Shown in pieces: positions 15,420 to 21,772 of a stretch of 21,809 bases of DNA. This DNA comes from a virus. Under the pieces are notes generated by a model. The model saw only the letters and a list, made by a program, of their open reading frames with translations. It had not been told where the DNA came from and searched no databases. The position numbers and the translations under genes are program-made. Each line of letters opens with the position of its first letter. Positions within the stretch are counted from its first letter, which is position 1. The stretch lies in IMG/VR virus record IMGVR_UViG_3300030099_000192, positions 1 through 21,809 of that record. The stretch is one strand, 5' to 3'.

Positions 15420-17006
15420 TTAATATCCGAATGTTGAGTCTGCTACTCGTAAACCCCCAGTAGGTGTACCCGTAGGGTCGTAATCAAATATGCTAAACCT
15501 TGGTCTTGACATTATACCATATCTTAACGCATCATACAAATGGTCTTCCGAATGCGTGTCAATATCCTCTGGATTTTTTTTGTCCAAGGGCAACGCAGGC
15601 AATTGGGAGATAATGTTCGTGCAACTATTAAAGAAAACAAGGCGCGGCTCCTCTGTATATTCGTCTATCTGTAATCTTCTGTGAACTTCATTTTTACCAG
15701 CTACTCTACTTCCTCTGCTTCTATCTGATGGTCGCCATCGACAACCCTTACTAATCATTTGTTCTGCCAAAGATGGACCAGTATCCCCACGCTTATGCCA
15801 AAGGCTAGAGTCCAACACACCGTACTTAATATTACCATCGCCACTTTCTAACTCCATAACCATTTCTGCTAAATCAGTAGCTAATACTTTGGACACATAT
15901 AATTCTCTATAAACAATCAATTGTTCTGATGGTGAAACAGCAAACCATAATACACCACTAAAAGAACCATATCCATAATCGCATGCTCTAAACTTTACCC
16001 AATTTGACGGAATTGTAAAAGGTTCAATAACATGAGCAGTTCGGTCAAACTCTGTAAAGGCAGCACCTTCTTTAATATCCCAGTCTCCTTCCAACAACTG
16101 CTTACGCTGTTGCTCTGGTAAAGATAAAAGCATTGCTTCATAATCACCAGTCTCTGACAAGAAAGGATTGTCAGAAAGTCTTGCAGGTATAAATCGTCTT
16201 TTAAATAATGACTCTCCTGCTTTTGGGTGTCCATGCGGATAACGTAGAACTTCTGTTGTTTCTATGTTCGTTGCGTCAAAAGACTTTCCGTATGGTGCTG
16301 GGTCAATAAACATTTTCTTAACCCATGCATGCCCCCTACCTCCGGGGTTTGTTGTTGCCCTCATAAAGATAGGCAAATCTGGTGCAGTGGAACGTAGACG
16401 ACTTCGCATGTAATCCCATGCATATGGTGTGGACCATTGTGTCAGTTCGTCAAAACCTATCCAGCTAAACGCTAGACCCTGATAACGCAAGACATCTTCA
16501 TCTCTATCGAGGTATGACATCCACAACCTTGCGCCAGATGGTGCGGTCCACTGCATCTTTCTTTCTGACCACTTAATGCCGGGCCATATTTTAGGGTATA
16601 ACTCTTGCGATTTAAATATAAGTTCTCTTAACTCTTCGGTTGTATGTCGCAAAAGCAATCCACTAAACTGTGGATGCCCCATATATCTTAAAGGGTCAGC
16701 AAGCATGGCGTAACTCTTGCCGCCACCTGCACTGCCACCATAAAGAACTTCTCGTTCACTTGCTGCCAAAAAATCAGTTTGAGGTCCTGCATTTGGCTTG
16801 AACAACACATTAGCTGTTTCTTCAATTGGTGTTACATCATCTAGATTTGATTCAGTTATATTAACTATACTACTTGATGTATCAAGCTTCGGCTTCTTTT
16901 GCACCTGTTCTTTGGGTTTCAATTTCTTGCGCTTTGGCGATTGCCTTTTCCGCATAGTCTGCCCACTGGCGGATGCCTTTAGCTTTGTTCTTACGCTGTC
17001 GTTCAT
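15420..17006 (-). CDS. terL: Terminase large subunit (DNA-packaging ATPase/nuclease)
   Basis: This 528-residue motor protein has a Walker A (GGSAGGGKSY, 90-99), a Walker B (FSWIGFDEL, 180-188) with catalytic Glu, and a coupling motif (RATTNPGG, 216-223). The C-terminal RNase H-like nuclease shows FRACDYGYG (Asp343), VLDSS (Asp399) and EDHLYDALRYG (acidic residues near 488-492). It cuts concatemeric DNA and pumps it through the portal. The annotated start overlaps the upstream HTH gene by 125 bp. The first 40 residues are Lys/Arg-rich and could be overprinted or spurious. A GTG at 16808 near the conserved NVLFKPN is an alternative start. The family looks like Terminase_6. Confidence 0.92.
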   Translation of the reverse strand: MNDSVRTKLKASASGQTMRKRQSPKRKKLKPKEQVQKKPKLDTSSSIVNITESNLDDVTPIEETANVLFKPNAGPQTDFLAASEREVLYGGSAGGGKSYAMLADPLRYMGHPQFSGLLLRHTTEELRELIFKSQELYPKIWPGIKWSERKMQWTAPSGARLWMSYLDRDEDVLRYQGLAFSWIGFDELTQWSTPYAWDYMRSRLRSTAPDLPIFMRATTNPGGRGHAWVKKMFIDPAPYGKSFDATNIETTEVLRYPHGHPKAGESLFKRRFIPARLSDNPFLSETGDYEAMLLSLPEQQRKQLLEGDWDIKEGAAFTEFDRTAHVIEPFTIPSNWVKFRACDYGYGSFSGVLWFAVSPSEQLIVYRELYVSKVLATDLAEMVMELESGDGNIKYGVLDSSLWHKRGDTGPSLAEQMISKGCRWRPSDRSRGSRVAGKNEVHRRLQIDEYTEEPRLVFFNSCTNIISQLPALPLDKKNPEDIDTHSEDHLYDALRYGIMSRPRFSIFDYDPTGTPTGGLRVADSTFGY

Positions 17007-17289
17007 TTTCCAACCGTTTTCTTAACCCTACATGAGAAATATATCTACCAGTATTAGAAGATAACCAATTAGCTACTTCTCTATATGAATACTGAATAAC
17101 GTGTGTTCTTGCTTCATCTAATAAATCTAGTTCTTTTTTTATTGGGTCGAGTATATTAGGGTCGGACTCATTTTGTTTATACCCAAAGGGTATTGTTCGT
17201 GCTATGCGTGGAATTTGTGTCCACTCATTATTTTCTTTAATATCTGTTGGTTGTGGTAGTTTCCACTTTCCTATACTACGTGCCATCAT
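16882..17289 (-). CDS. Small HTH protein between terminase genes
   Basis: This encodes 135 residues, overlapping both terminase genes (14 bp with the small subunit, 125 bp with the large). Two adjacent ATGs occur at 17289 and 17286, with AGAAG upstream that suits either. RTIPFGYK at 31-38 and YSYREVANWLSSNTGRYIS at 67-85 followed by VGLRKRL look like a helix-turn-helix of the sort found after the catalytic domain of serine recombinases. Here there is no catalytic domain. The C-terminus is a Lys/Ala/Glu helix. A DNA-binding role in packaging or regulation is likely, but unproven. Confidence 0.75.
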   Translation of the reverse strand: MMARSIGKWKLPQPTDIKENNEWTQIPRIARTIPFGYKQNESDPNILDPIKKELDLLDEARTHVIQYSYREVANWLSSNTGRYISHVGLRKRLENERQRKNKAKGIRQWADYAEKAIAKAQEIETQRTGAKEAEA

Positions 17290-17647
17290 TAACTTCTTTT
17301 GGTGGCATTAGCATTACACCACCTGTCGCTTCTACTTGAACTTTTTCTGTTTTGATTAAACCACTTCTATCAAGTAATTCTTTTGCTGCAGACATCTTAT
17401 CACGAATGCCAAGTTCTGTTGGGTCATACAAACCACCCACCATAGCCATTGCAGCTTTCGGTGCGTTACGTGCCATATAAAGTTGTGTAGCTTCTAGTAT
17501 CTCTTCTTTTAAACCTTTAACAATAGCTGATGTTTGTGTGTTGTCAGAATAACCTGCAAGTTTCTTTGCAGTCACTACATCACCATTTGCTTCTTCAAAA
17601 AGAACACTTAGAAACTTTTCTTGTCTTTCATTTAGTTGCCTAGACAT
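17276..17647 (-). CDS. terS: Terminase small subunit-like protein
   Basis: This encodes 123 residues from ATG 17647. The in-frame ATG at 17698 would add only residues overlapping the preceding gene. LNERQEKFLSVLFEEANGD (5-23) followed by VTAKKLAGYSD is a typical N-terminal helix-turn-helix of small terminases. RNAPKAAMAMVGGL and DKMSAAKELLDRSGL form the following helical oligomerisation region. The C-terminus is short and polar. It should recognise phage DNA and load the large subunit, whose gene is two genes downstream. It overlaps the preceding membrane-protein gene by 8 bp. I am confident in the class, less so in the exact family. Confidence 0.8.
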   Translation of the reverse strand: MSRQLNERQEKFLSVLFEEANGDVVTAKKLAGYSDNTQTSAIVKGLKEEILEATQLYMARNAPKAAMAMVGGLYDPTELGIRDKMSAAKELLDRSGLIKTEKVQVEATGGVMLMPPKEVNDGT

Positions 17648-17882
17648 TTTCTTTTGTTTCCGTTTTTGATTGAACTTGCACAGAAGCTCTGTTTCCATTT
17701 ACATATAAACCAAACCAAGCTGCACCTGCACCAACAACCACAGATACAAAACCTGCTTGTGCATTATTAGGGTCTGGTAAACTCATAAACCAATTACAAG
17801 TTTGATAGAACACTATCATGTACGCTAAAATTAATGCACGTGGAATAATCCGCCATGCATCTAACTTTTCAGGAGTAATCAC
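17640..17882 (-). CDS. Small two-TM membrane protein (lysis-linked)
   Basis: This encodes 80 residues from a GTG that follows the endolysin TAA directly, with only weak GG upstream, so reinitiation is likely. Two hydrophobic segments (about 12-33 and 43-61) flank a short loop (SLPDPNNAQAG), and the C-terminus (NRASVQVQSKTETKENV) is polar. The first TM is preceded by KLDAWRIIPR. The architecture is like class II holins, and it abuts an endolysin, so holin or antiholin is a sensible reading. The presence of another, better recognised holin in the same operon leaves its exact role open. Confidence 0.7.
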   Translation of the reverse strand: MITPEKLDAWRIIPRALILAYMIVFYQTCNWFMSLPDPNNAQAGFVSVVVGAGAAWFGLYVNGNRASVQVQSKTETKENV

Positions 17883-18335
17883 TTAACTTACCAATTCAAA
17901 ATGCGGCGCATCAATAAATGCCCGACGGCCCTGTGAGCGTCTAAGGTCTACGTAAGCATTCATTAAATCTTCAGATGAACCTTCCCAATCAGTTAGGTTT
18001 TGATGCCATGCTGCACCCCATCTTAATTTTACATTATTATTTAAAGCAGCTTCTTTAAAAGCATCAGCAATGTCATCGTACAAATTGAGTTCCCAAGAAA
18101 TTCTTGAACCTAAATAAGCAACAACATCAACAGCATCACCTGTCAAGTGAAGACTTTTCATAGTCTGGCTCGCGCCTTTATCAACAAGCTCGCGTTGTTC
18201 TGCTTCCGTTCTTAAACCACAGGTCACGCCAAAATCAATTTTAGACAGTTTGATGGCCTCACAAACTACTGAATGCATTTCATTTTTAACACCATTTAAT
18301 CTTGATAAACTCTTTTGTGAAAGTTGGAATGCCAT
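17883..18335 (-). CDS. M15-family peptidase endolysin
   Basis: This 150-residue enzyme has AAGGAG eight bases before ATG. Motifs of the M15 (T5 endolysin-like L-Ala-D-Glu or D-Ala-D-Ala) peptidases are visible: GLRTEAEQ (40-47), SLHLTGDAVDVV (61-72) giving zinc ligands His63 and Asp70, and DAPHFELV (142-149) giving His145 as third ligand. RWGAAW (105-110) is a further family motif. It would cleave peptidoglycan stem peptides at the end of infection. There is no signal peptide or cell-wall-binding domain, so it depends on a holin for access, as expected for a phage of Gram-negatives. Confidence 0.9.
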   Translation of the reverse strand: MAFQLSQKSLSRLNGVKNEMHSVVCEAIKLSKIDFGVTCGLRTEAEQRELVDKGASQTMKSLHLTGDAVDVVAYLGSRISWELNLYDDIADAFKEAALNNNVKLRWGAAWHQNLTDWEGSSEDLMNAYVDLRRSQGRRAFIDAPHFELVS

Positions 18336-18347
18336 CTTGTATCTCCT

Positions 18348-18575
18348 TTATTTACATTTTCCACAACATTCGTTGTTGTTACCTCTAGCGGTTACATATC
18401 CTGCAACAATACCAACAACACCAACTAATGCATTATTTAATAGTGCTAGTATGCCTTCATCAAATTTACCACCATGTTCGGAAGCAATCATAAATTCATC
18501 CACGACTATAATTCCTAATAACCCCATTAATCCGAGAGCTAAAATCATAACTGTAATATCTTTTAAATTTTTCAT
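18348..18575 (-). CDS. Second small membrane protein, Cys-rich C-terminus
   Basis: This encodes 75 residues, with ATG overlapping the stop of the preceding holin gene (ATGA), so the pair is likely translated together. Two hydrophobic segments (about 8-26 and 44-62) flank a loop rich in acidic residues (VDEFMIASEHGGKFDEG). The tail is unusual: GNNNECCGKCK carries three Cys in four-residue spacing at the C-terminus, possibly a metal or disulfide site. It may be an antiholin or holin partner, which is inferred from position. I do not recognise a named family. Confidence 0.7.
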   Translation of the reverse strand: MKNLKDITVMILALGLMGLLGIIVVDEFMIASEHGGKFDEGILALLNNALVGVVGIVAGYVTARGNNNECCGKCK

Positions 18576-18973
18576 TTTGTTAATCCTTTCTGCTTCTCAT
18601 ATGTGCGGAGTCCACCTATTCCAAGCATGCCACCCAAAACAGTTAAAAGTGTACCCATGTCAAATTCTGGAAGCTCTGGTAAATCTGCACCTGCAAAAGA
18701 TGCACCAAATATAATTAAGTCTTTTAAAATAAAGTGATATGCAAAAGCAATCGCACAGACCCACCCTACGGCTGGTCGCCATCCGCCTTTAAATATCGAA
18801 CCTGATGCTGCTTCAGCTTTATTTATTTCTAACTGAGCAAGCATAGCTTCCTGCGCATGTTTTTCAGACATGGTGGCTATTTCGTGAGCCAACTTAGCCT
18901 TTTGGTCTTTGTCTTCTATAAACTTATCAAGTATGTTTCCGACAGGTCCTATCAATGCATTTACAATAGACAC
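18572..18973 (-). CDS. Holin of the 3-TM (GTA-holin) type
   Basis: This encodes 133 residues from a GTG start within TAGTG, with AGGAG seven bases upstream. An N-terminal amphipathic region (PVGNILDKFIE) is followed by a Glu/Lys helix with HAQEAMLAQLEINKAEAASG. The signature GGWRPAVGWVCA at 63-74 starts the membrane part (TM near 68-92, and a second at 106-124, TLLTVLGGMLGIGGL). The WRP..GW motif is the hallmark of the gene-transfer-agent holin family (PF11351). It should form inner-membrane lesions that release the endolysin, which is encoded two genes downstream. Confidence 0.85.
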   Translation of the reverse strand: MSIVNALIGPVGNILDKFIEDKDQKAKLAHEIATMSEKHAQEAMLAQLEINKAEAASGSIFKGGWRPAVGWVCAIAFAYHFILKDLIIFGASFAGADLPELPEFDMGTLLTVLGGMLGIGGLRTYEKQKGLTK

Positions 18974-19224
18974 TATCCTACTCCTCTTCTGAACTTTGCA
19001 GTCTTCTTTGCAATAGATTTTGGTTGCTTGACAAATTGTTTGCCTTTACGAGTACCCTCTCGCTTGGCTTTAGTTGTAGCACTATATTCAGCACTTGTCA
19101 AGGATTTTATTGCTTTTTCAGGCAAATAGCGTTCTCCAGTCTGTGAAGATGGTTTACCTGATTTAGTTCTCCACTTTTGTTTGCCCCAAGAGACTAAACT
19201 TTTTTGTGATTTTTTTAATGCCAT
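18973..19224 (-). CDS. Small basic protein of unknown function
   Basis: This encodes 83 residues, strongly basic (Lys/Arg-rich) and without hydrophobic segments. Its ATG follows directly on the stop of the membrane-protein gene (TAA|ATG), with AAAGG upstream. The visible core is SWGKQKWRTKSGKPS, TGERYLPEKAIKSLTSAEY, and a C-terminal KAKREGTRKGKQF and KSIAKKTAKFR. Similar proteins occur widely in marine phage contigs. Candidate roles are nucleic-acid binding or a head-inner protein. None is shown by sequence. Confidence 0.7.
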   Translation of the reverse strand: MALKKSQKSLVSWGKQKWRTKSGKPSSQTGERYLPEKAIKSLTSAEYSATTKAKREGTRKGKQFVKQPKSIAKKTAKFRRGVG

Positions 19225-19668
19225 TTATAATGTACCTTTCAACCACAATGCCCAATAAATAATACCTATCATTCCTACTACAAAAATAACTATGCCTAAA
19301 CATATACCAAAAAGTTGGGCTAACTCTTCTCTTCTTTTTTTTGCTAATTCTTCTTGTACTCGTCTTGACTTTCTTGCTTCCGCCAAAAACTTTTGCCAAT
19401 CATTCCAAAGTCCGGGTCTACCTGTCCAAATCATTATCTCTTTTAATTGCTGTTCATTTTGTTTTATTTTTTCAAGAGCCATAAATTCTTCTAAGTCAGA
19501 TGCTTTGTGTCCTCTGTTTGTTTTTTTATTTTTTCTTCTTGTTAATTCTTCCTTGGCACATACAAAATCTGATATCTGCTTTCCTGCCGATGCAAGCTCA
19601 CGTCCGTTTTGAACACACTGCTTGATAACAGCAAAGGCGGCATTTGCCGCTGCTAATTCTGCTAACAT
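19225..19668 (-). CDS. C-terminally anchored membrane protein, lysis region
   Basis: This encodes 147 residues with GAGG upstream. The N-terminus is Ala-rich and helical (MLAELAAANAAFAVIKQ). A long charged stretch (40-118) contains KEELTRRKNKKTNRG, WTGRPGLWNDW and a Lys/Arg/Glu helix (SRRVQEELAKKRREEL). A single strong hydrophobic segment (119-143, LFGICLGIVIFVVGMIGII) ends the protein, giving a tail-anchored layout. Its neighbours are basic and holin genes, so it may help lysis or sit in the host membrane. No family name is certain. Confidence 0.75.
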   Translation of the reverse strand: MLAELAAANAAFAVIKQCVQNGRELASAGKQISDFVCAKEELTRRKNKKTNRGHKASDLEEFMALEKIKQNEQQLKEIMIWTGRPGLWNDWQKFLAEARKSRRVQEELAKKRREELAQLFGICLGIVIFVVGMIGIIYWALWLKGTL

Positions 19669-19714
19669 AAAATTTCCTCACGATGTTGGGATTAGGGGGT
19701 ATTAGTTTTGTGAG

Positions 19715-20074
19715 TTACTTATATCCACCGCCTGCTTTTTTATAAGCAACGGCTAACATTTGTGCTTTTCTTGCCGACCATTGACCGGGCTTTCCGCCTT
19801 TTGAGCCAGCTTTAATTCTATTAAATATACGTTTTCTTAATCCGGGTTTAGTGTAGTTACCAGCTTCATTAACTCTACTTTTGCTTTTCTTTTTAGTACT
19901 TTTCGATTTACTGCTTTTTCGAACTGACCCACCTTTCTTGAGTTCTTGTTTTTTCTCCACGCCTTTAATTGTTCCTTTGTTGGCGGCTCCGTAGAAGACT
20001 TGTTCACCTTTCTTCTCCCCATATTGTTTCTTCATGGCAGATTGTATTTTTTTTCCTTTAGGTGTTAGTGGCAT
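19715..20074 (-). CDS. Lys-rich protein with DUF5872-like C-terminus
   Basis: This encodes 119 residues, about a quarter Lys. The N-terminal part has LTPKGKKIQSAMKKQYGEKK and YGAANKGTIKG. The middle is a low-complexity Lys/Ser linker (SVRKSSKSKSTKKKSKSR). The C-terminus NYTKPGLRKRIFNRIKAG with GGKPGQWSARKAQMLAVAY is a recognisable repeat of many phage proteins (DUF5872-like, from memory). The ATG sits within GGATAAGGAGATG, and AGGA seven bases upstream serves as the ribosome site. The basic character suggests nucleic-acid or virion interior binding. A small terminal domain shared with giant-virus proteins would be interesting, but is not shown. Confidence 0.75.
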   Translation of the reverse strand: MPLTPKGKKIQSAMKKQYGEKKGEQVFYGAANKGTIKGVEKKQELKKGGSVRKSSKSKSTKKKSKSRVNEAGNYTKPGLRKRIFNRIKAGSKGGKPGQWSARKAQMLAVAYKKAGGGYK

Positions 20075-20083
20075 CTCCTTATC

Positions 20084-20443
20084 CTATCTATTTGGGTCAT
20101 AAAATTCTTCAGCTGCGACACCAACAAGAAGTGTATCTGCTGCTGACGCTGCGACAATAATTTTGTCTTCTGAATGAATGTAGAGTGGTTTATCCATTGT
20201 CACTAGATGTGTTATTGTTTTTGTATTTGAAGCATGAGCATCAAACAACGTAGTTGTTGTATTTGCCTTTTTATTAAAATACTTAACAGTAAAGGTTCTA
20301 TTGCTACCATCATTATTTGCTACAAAAACATTTTCGATATGTGCTGCAAAGTTTTTTGGAACAACATAACAATCTGTATCGTTTGTTGAAGACAACGCAG
20401 TTATGTCTGTTCTAAATTTTGAACCCTCTGCTACTCTAGGCAT
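20084..20443 (-). CDS. Small beta-rich virion-type protein
   Basis: This encodes 119 residues whose ATG overlaps the stop of the SET gene (TAATG). The pattern is beta strands of alternating polar and hydrophobic residues: DCYVVPKNFAAHIENVFVAN, NRTFTVKYFNK, TITHLVTMDKPLYI, DKIIVAASAADTLLVGVAA. It has no membrane segment or catalytic motif. The layout parallels the 118-residue protein between the fibre genes, suggesting a paralogous pair of small virion proteins that each work at a different site. Linkage to the SET gene could mean co-function or simple packing. Function is unknown. Confidence 0.7.
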   Translation of the reverse strand: MPRVAEGSKFRTDITALSSTNDTDCYVVPKNFAAHIENVFVANNDGSNRTFTVKYFNKKANTTTTLFDAHASNTKTITHLVTMDKPLYIHSEDKIIVAASAADTLLVGVAAEEFYDPNR

Positions 20444-20793
20444 TATCTACTTTCCCAATACTCATCACCATAATCGTGACAGATTTCTTCGTTTTCTTTT
20501 ATTTCTTTAACCGCAACAAAACGAATAAAGCGGTTATCTTCTTCGCTAATTTCCCACTCAGCATTTGGGTCTGAGCTATGATTATACACCATGCCCAGAC
20601 CAAGTGCGATGAGATACTCTTCACAATCATCATTGGGAGACTGAAACATATAATCATGTAGGATACAATTTTTTCCCACATCATCGTCATCTGTAACCAA
20701 ATAAGGGCAGAGTTCAATCGTATCACCCACAGAATATTGTCTATCAGCAAATACACCTTGCCCATGAAGTTGTGAATCTTTGACATATGGCAT
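20443..20793 (-). CDS. SET-domain lysine methyltransferase-like protein
   Basis: This 116-residue protein is little more than a SET domain. HGQGVFA at 10-16 is the N-terminal loop, and YNHSSDPNAEW at 70-80 carries the NHSxxPN motif that contributes to S-adenosylmethionine binding. ICHDYGDEYW at 104-113 matches the C-terminal EIxxDYG motif with the catalytic Tyr. It is about the size of the chlorovirus vSET enzyme (119 residues), which methylates host histone H3. Both ends overlap their neighbours (TAATG at each), so it is translationally linked to the Lys/Met mini-protein upstream and the beta-rich protein downstream. The substrate is unknown. A lysine-rich partner is a hypothesis. Confidence 0.9.
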   Translation of the reverse strand: MPYVKDSQLHGQGVFADRQYSVGDTIELCPYLVTDDDDVGKNCILHDYMFQSPNDDCEEYLIALGLGMVYNHSSDPNAEWEISEEDNRFIRFVAVKEIKENEEICHDYGDEYWESR

Positions 20794-20972
20794 TACTTCT
20801 TTTTCTTAGCCATTCCGCCACGCATCATTTTCTTTTTTGCCATCATCATGCCGCCACCACGCATTTTCTTTTTGGACATCTTGGCCATACCACCGCCCAT
20901 CATTTTTTTCTTTGCCATGCCGCCACGCATCATTTTTTTCTTCTTAGCCATTTTTGCTTTTCCCATTGCCAT
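20793..20972 (-). CDS. Lys/Met/Gly repeat mini-protein
   Basis: This encodes 59 residues from ATG 20972 (AAGGAG eight bases upstream), with TAA overlapping the SET start. It contains 20 Lys, 17 Met, 11 Gly, 7 Ala, 3 Arg and one Ser. It is built from degenerate repeats of the type MAKKKMMRGG, MAKKKMMGGG, MAKMSKKKMRGGG and MMMAKKKMMRGG, ending MAKKKK. There is no hydrophobic core or signal. The nucleotide sequence repeats as well. Such Lys/Met/Gly mini-proteins occur in marine phages. Nucleic-acid condensation in the head or another polycation role is plausible but unproven. Its first 29 bases overlap the preceding gene's end. Confidence 0.75.
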   Translation of the reverse strand: MAMGKAKMAKKKKMMRGGMAKKKMMGGGMAKMSKKKMRGGGMMMAKKKMMRGGMAKKKK

Positions 20973-21489
20973 TTCGTAGTCTCCTTCTATCTATTACTAG
21001 GGTTTGATATATATCATCAGGAAAATGTTTATAATATCCTGACTTCGCTAGACTCATTGCTGCGTCATCCAACAATGAAAGTTTTTGTACAAAGACCATG
21101 CAATAAGATAAATTCTTATCTGTTACACCGTCATCTACAAGAAAATCCAGACCTGCTTCTTTTGCGTCATAATCTGGATGAAACACCATTAGGTGCATAT
21201 CATGCCCTGCTAAAGACAGAGCTTCGTTTATACCATCACAGAATCCATCAAGGTATTCTACATCAGGCAACAGATGACTTGCCCATATAACTATATCGTA
21301 GTTATGACAGTCAAAGTCAACTATCTCTTTGACCAGACCTTCTAAGCCTGTATTAATACTAAATGTAACCTTATTATCTAACCATGCTTGTTTAGCATAA
21401 GGACATGGTGGTAAACCATTTAGTTTCGCATTTGGTACTTCTAAAAATTCATGCGACCATTTACGAATGTCAGCTTCTATTGGATGCAC
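20944..21489 (-). CDS. Possible DUF1415-like protein (uncertain start)
   Basis: The frame ends in TAA at 20944. Its reading upstream of about 21475 coincides with the neighbouring gene, so the true start is probably a GTG at 21489 (about 181 residues). It lacks a clear ribosome site. The protein has IRKWSHEFLEVPN, then LPPCPYAKQAW, a hydrophobic DIVIWAS strand, and MVFHPDYDAKEAG. From memory the CP(F/Y)A and FHP.Y elements recall the DUF1415 family, which has no known function, but the match is distant. The last 28 bases overlap the mini-protein gene. A longer overlapping version (to 21663) is possible. Confidence 0.6.
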   Translation of the reverse strand: MHPIEADIRKWSHEFLEVPNAKLNGLPPCPYAKQAWLDNKVTFSINTGLEGLVKEIVDFDCHNYDIVIWASHLLPDVEYLDGFCDGINEALSLAGHDMHLMVFHPDYDAKEAGLDFLVDDGVTDKNLSYCMVFVQKLSLLDDAAMSLAKSGYYKHFPDDIYQTLVIDRRRLRNGNGKSKNG

Positions 21490-21772
21490 GAGTTTTTCGT
21501 TTTTGTTGTTCAATAAATTTTCTGTAGACAGCTGCGGCTGCTTTCTTGCCAGCAACCCTCGCCCTTTGTTCCATAGCGATTGCAGCTTGCGTTTTATGTG
21601 CATGACTACGCCCAGAGGATTTAATCTTACGAACAGATTCTTCAGCATCTTTAACTGTAGCAAACTTTAAACCTTTTATTGTACCTTTAGGATTCTCATC
21701 TGTATAAAGGTCGCTGTGTTTTTTAGACTTAGCGGGTTGGCCTTTTTTTCTTGGCACTCTTGGATTTGCCAT
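21470..21772 (-). CDS. Basic protein of unknown function
   Basis: This encodes 100 residues from ATG 21772 with AAGGAG five bases upstream (AAGGAGTTATTAATG). It is Lys/Arg/Ala-rich. Features are PRVPRKKGQPAKSKKHSDLY, NPKGTIKGLKFATVKDAEESV, GRSHAHKTQAAIAM and ARVAGKKAAAAVYRKF. The KGTIKG element also appears in the Lys-rich protein at 19715-20074, hinting at a shared module. It has no membrane segment or signal. It may be a virion-interior or nucleic-acid-associated protein. No name can be given. Confidence 0.7.
   Translation of the reverse strand: MANPRVPRKKGQPAKSKKHSDLYTDENPKGTIKGLKFATVKDAEESVRKIKSSGRSHAHKTQAAIAMEQRARVAGKKAAAAVYRKFIEQQKRKTRASNRS

Noticed and set aside
16882-17289. HTH protein as a serine recombinase
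   Set aside because: Only an IPFGY-like segment and an HTH are present. The N-terminal catalytic domain is missing, and its position between terminase genes points to another role.
20787-21290. His-rich plus-strand frame opposite the mini-protein and its neighbour
   Set aside because: The His/Phe-rich sequence is the antisense of Met/Lys repeat codons. There is no ribosome site, and the minus-strand genes are well supported.
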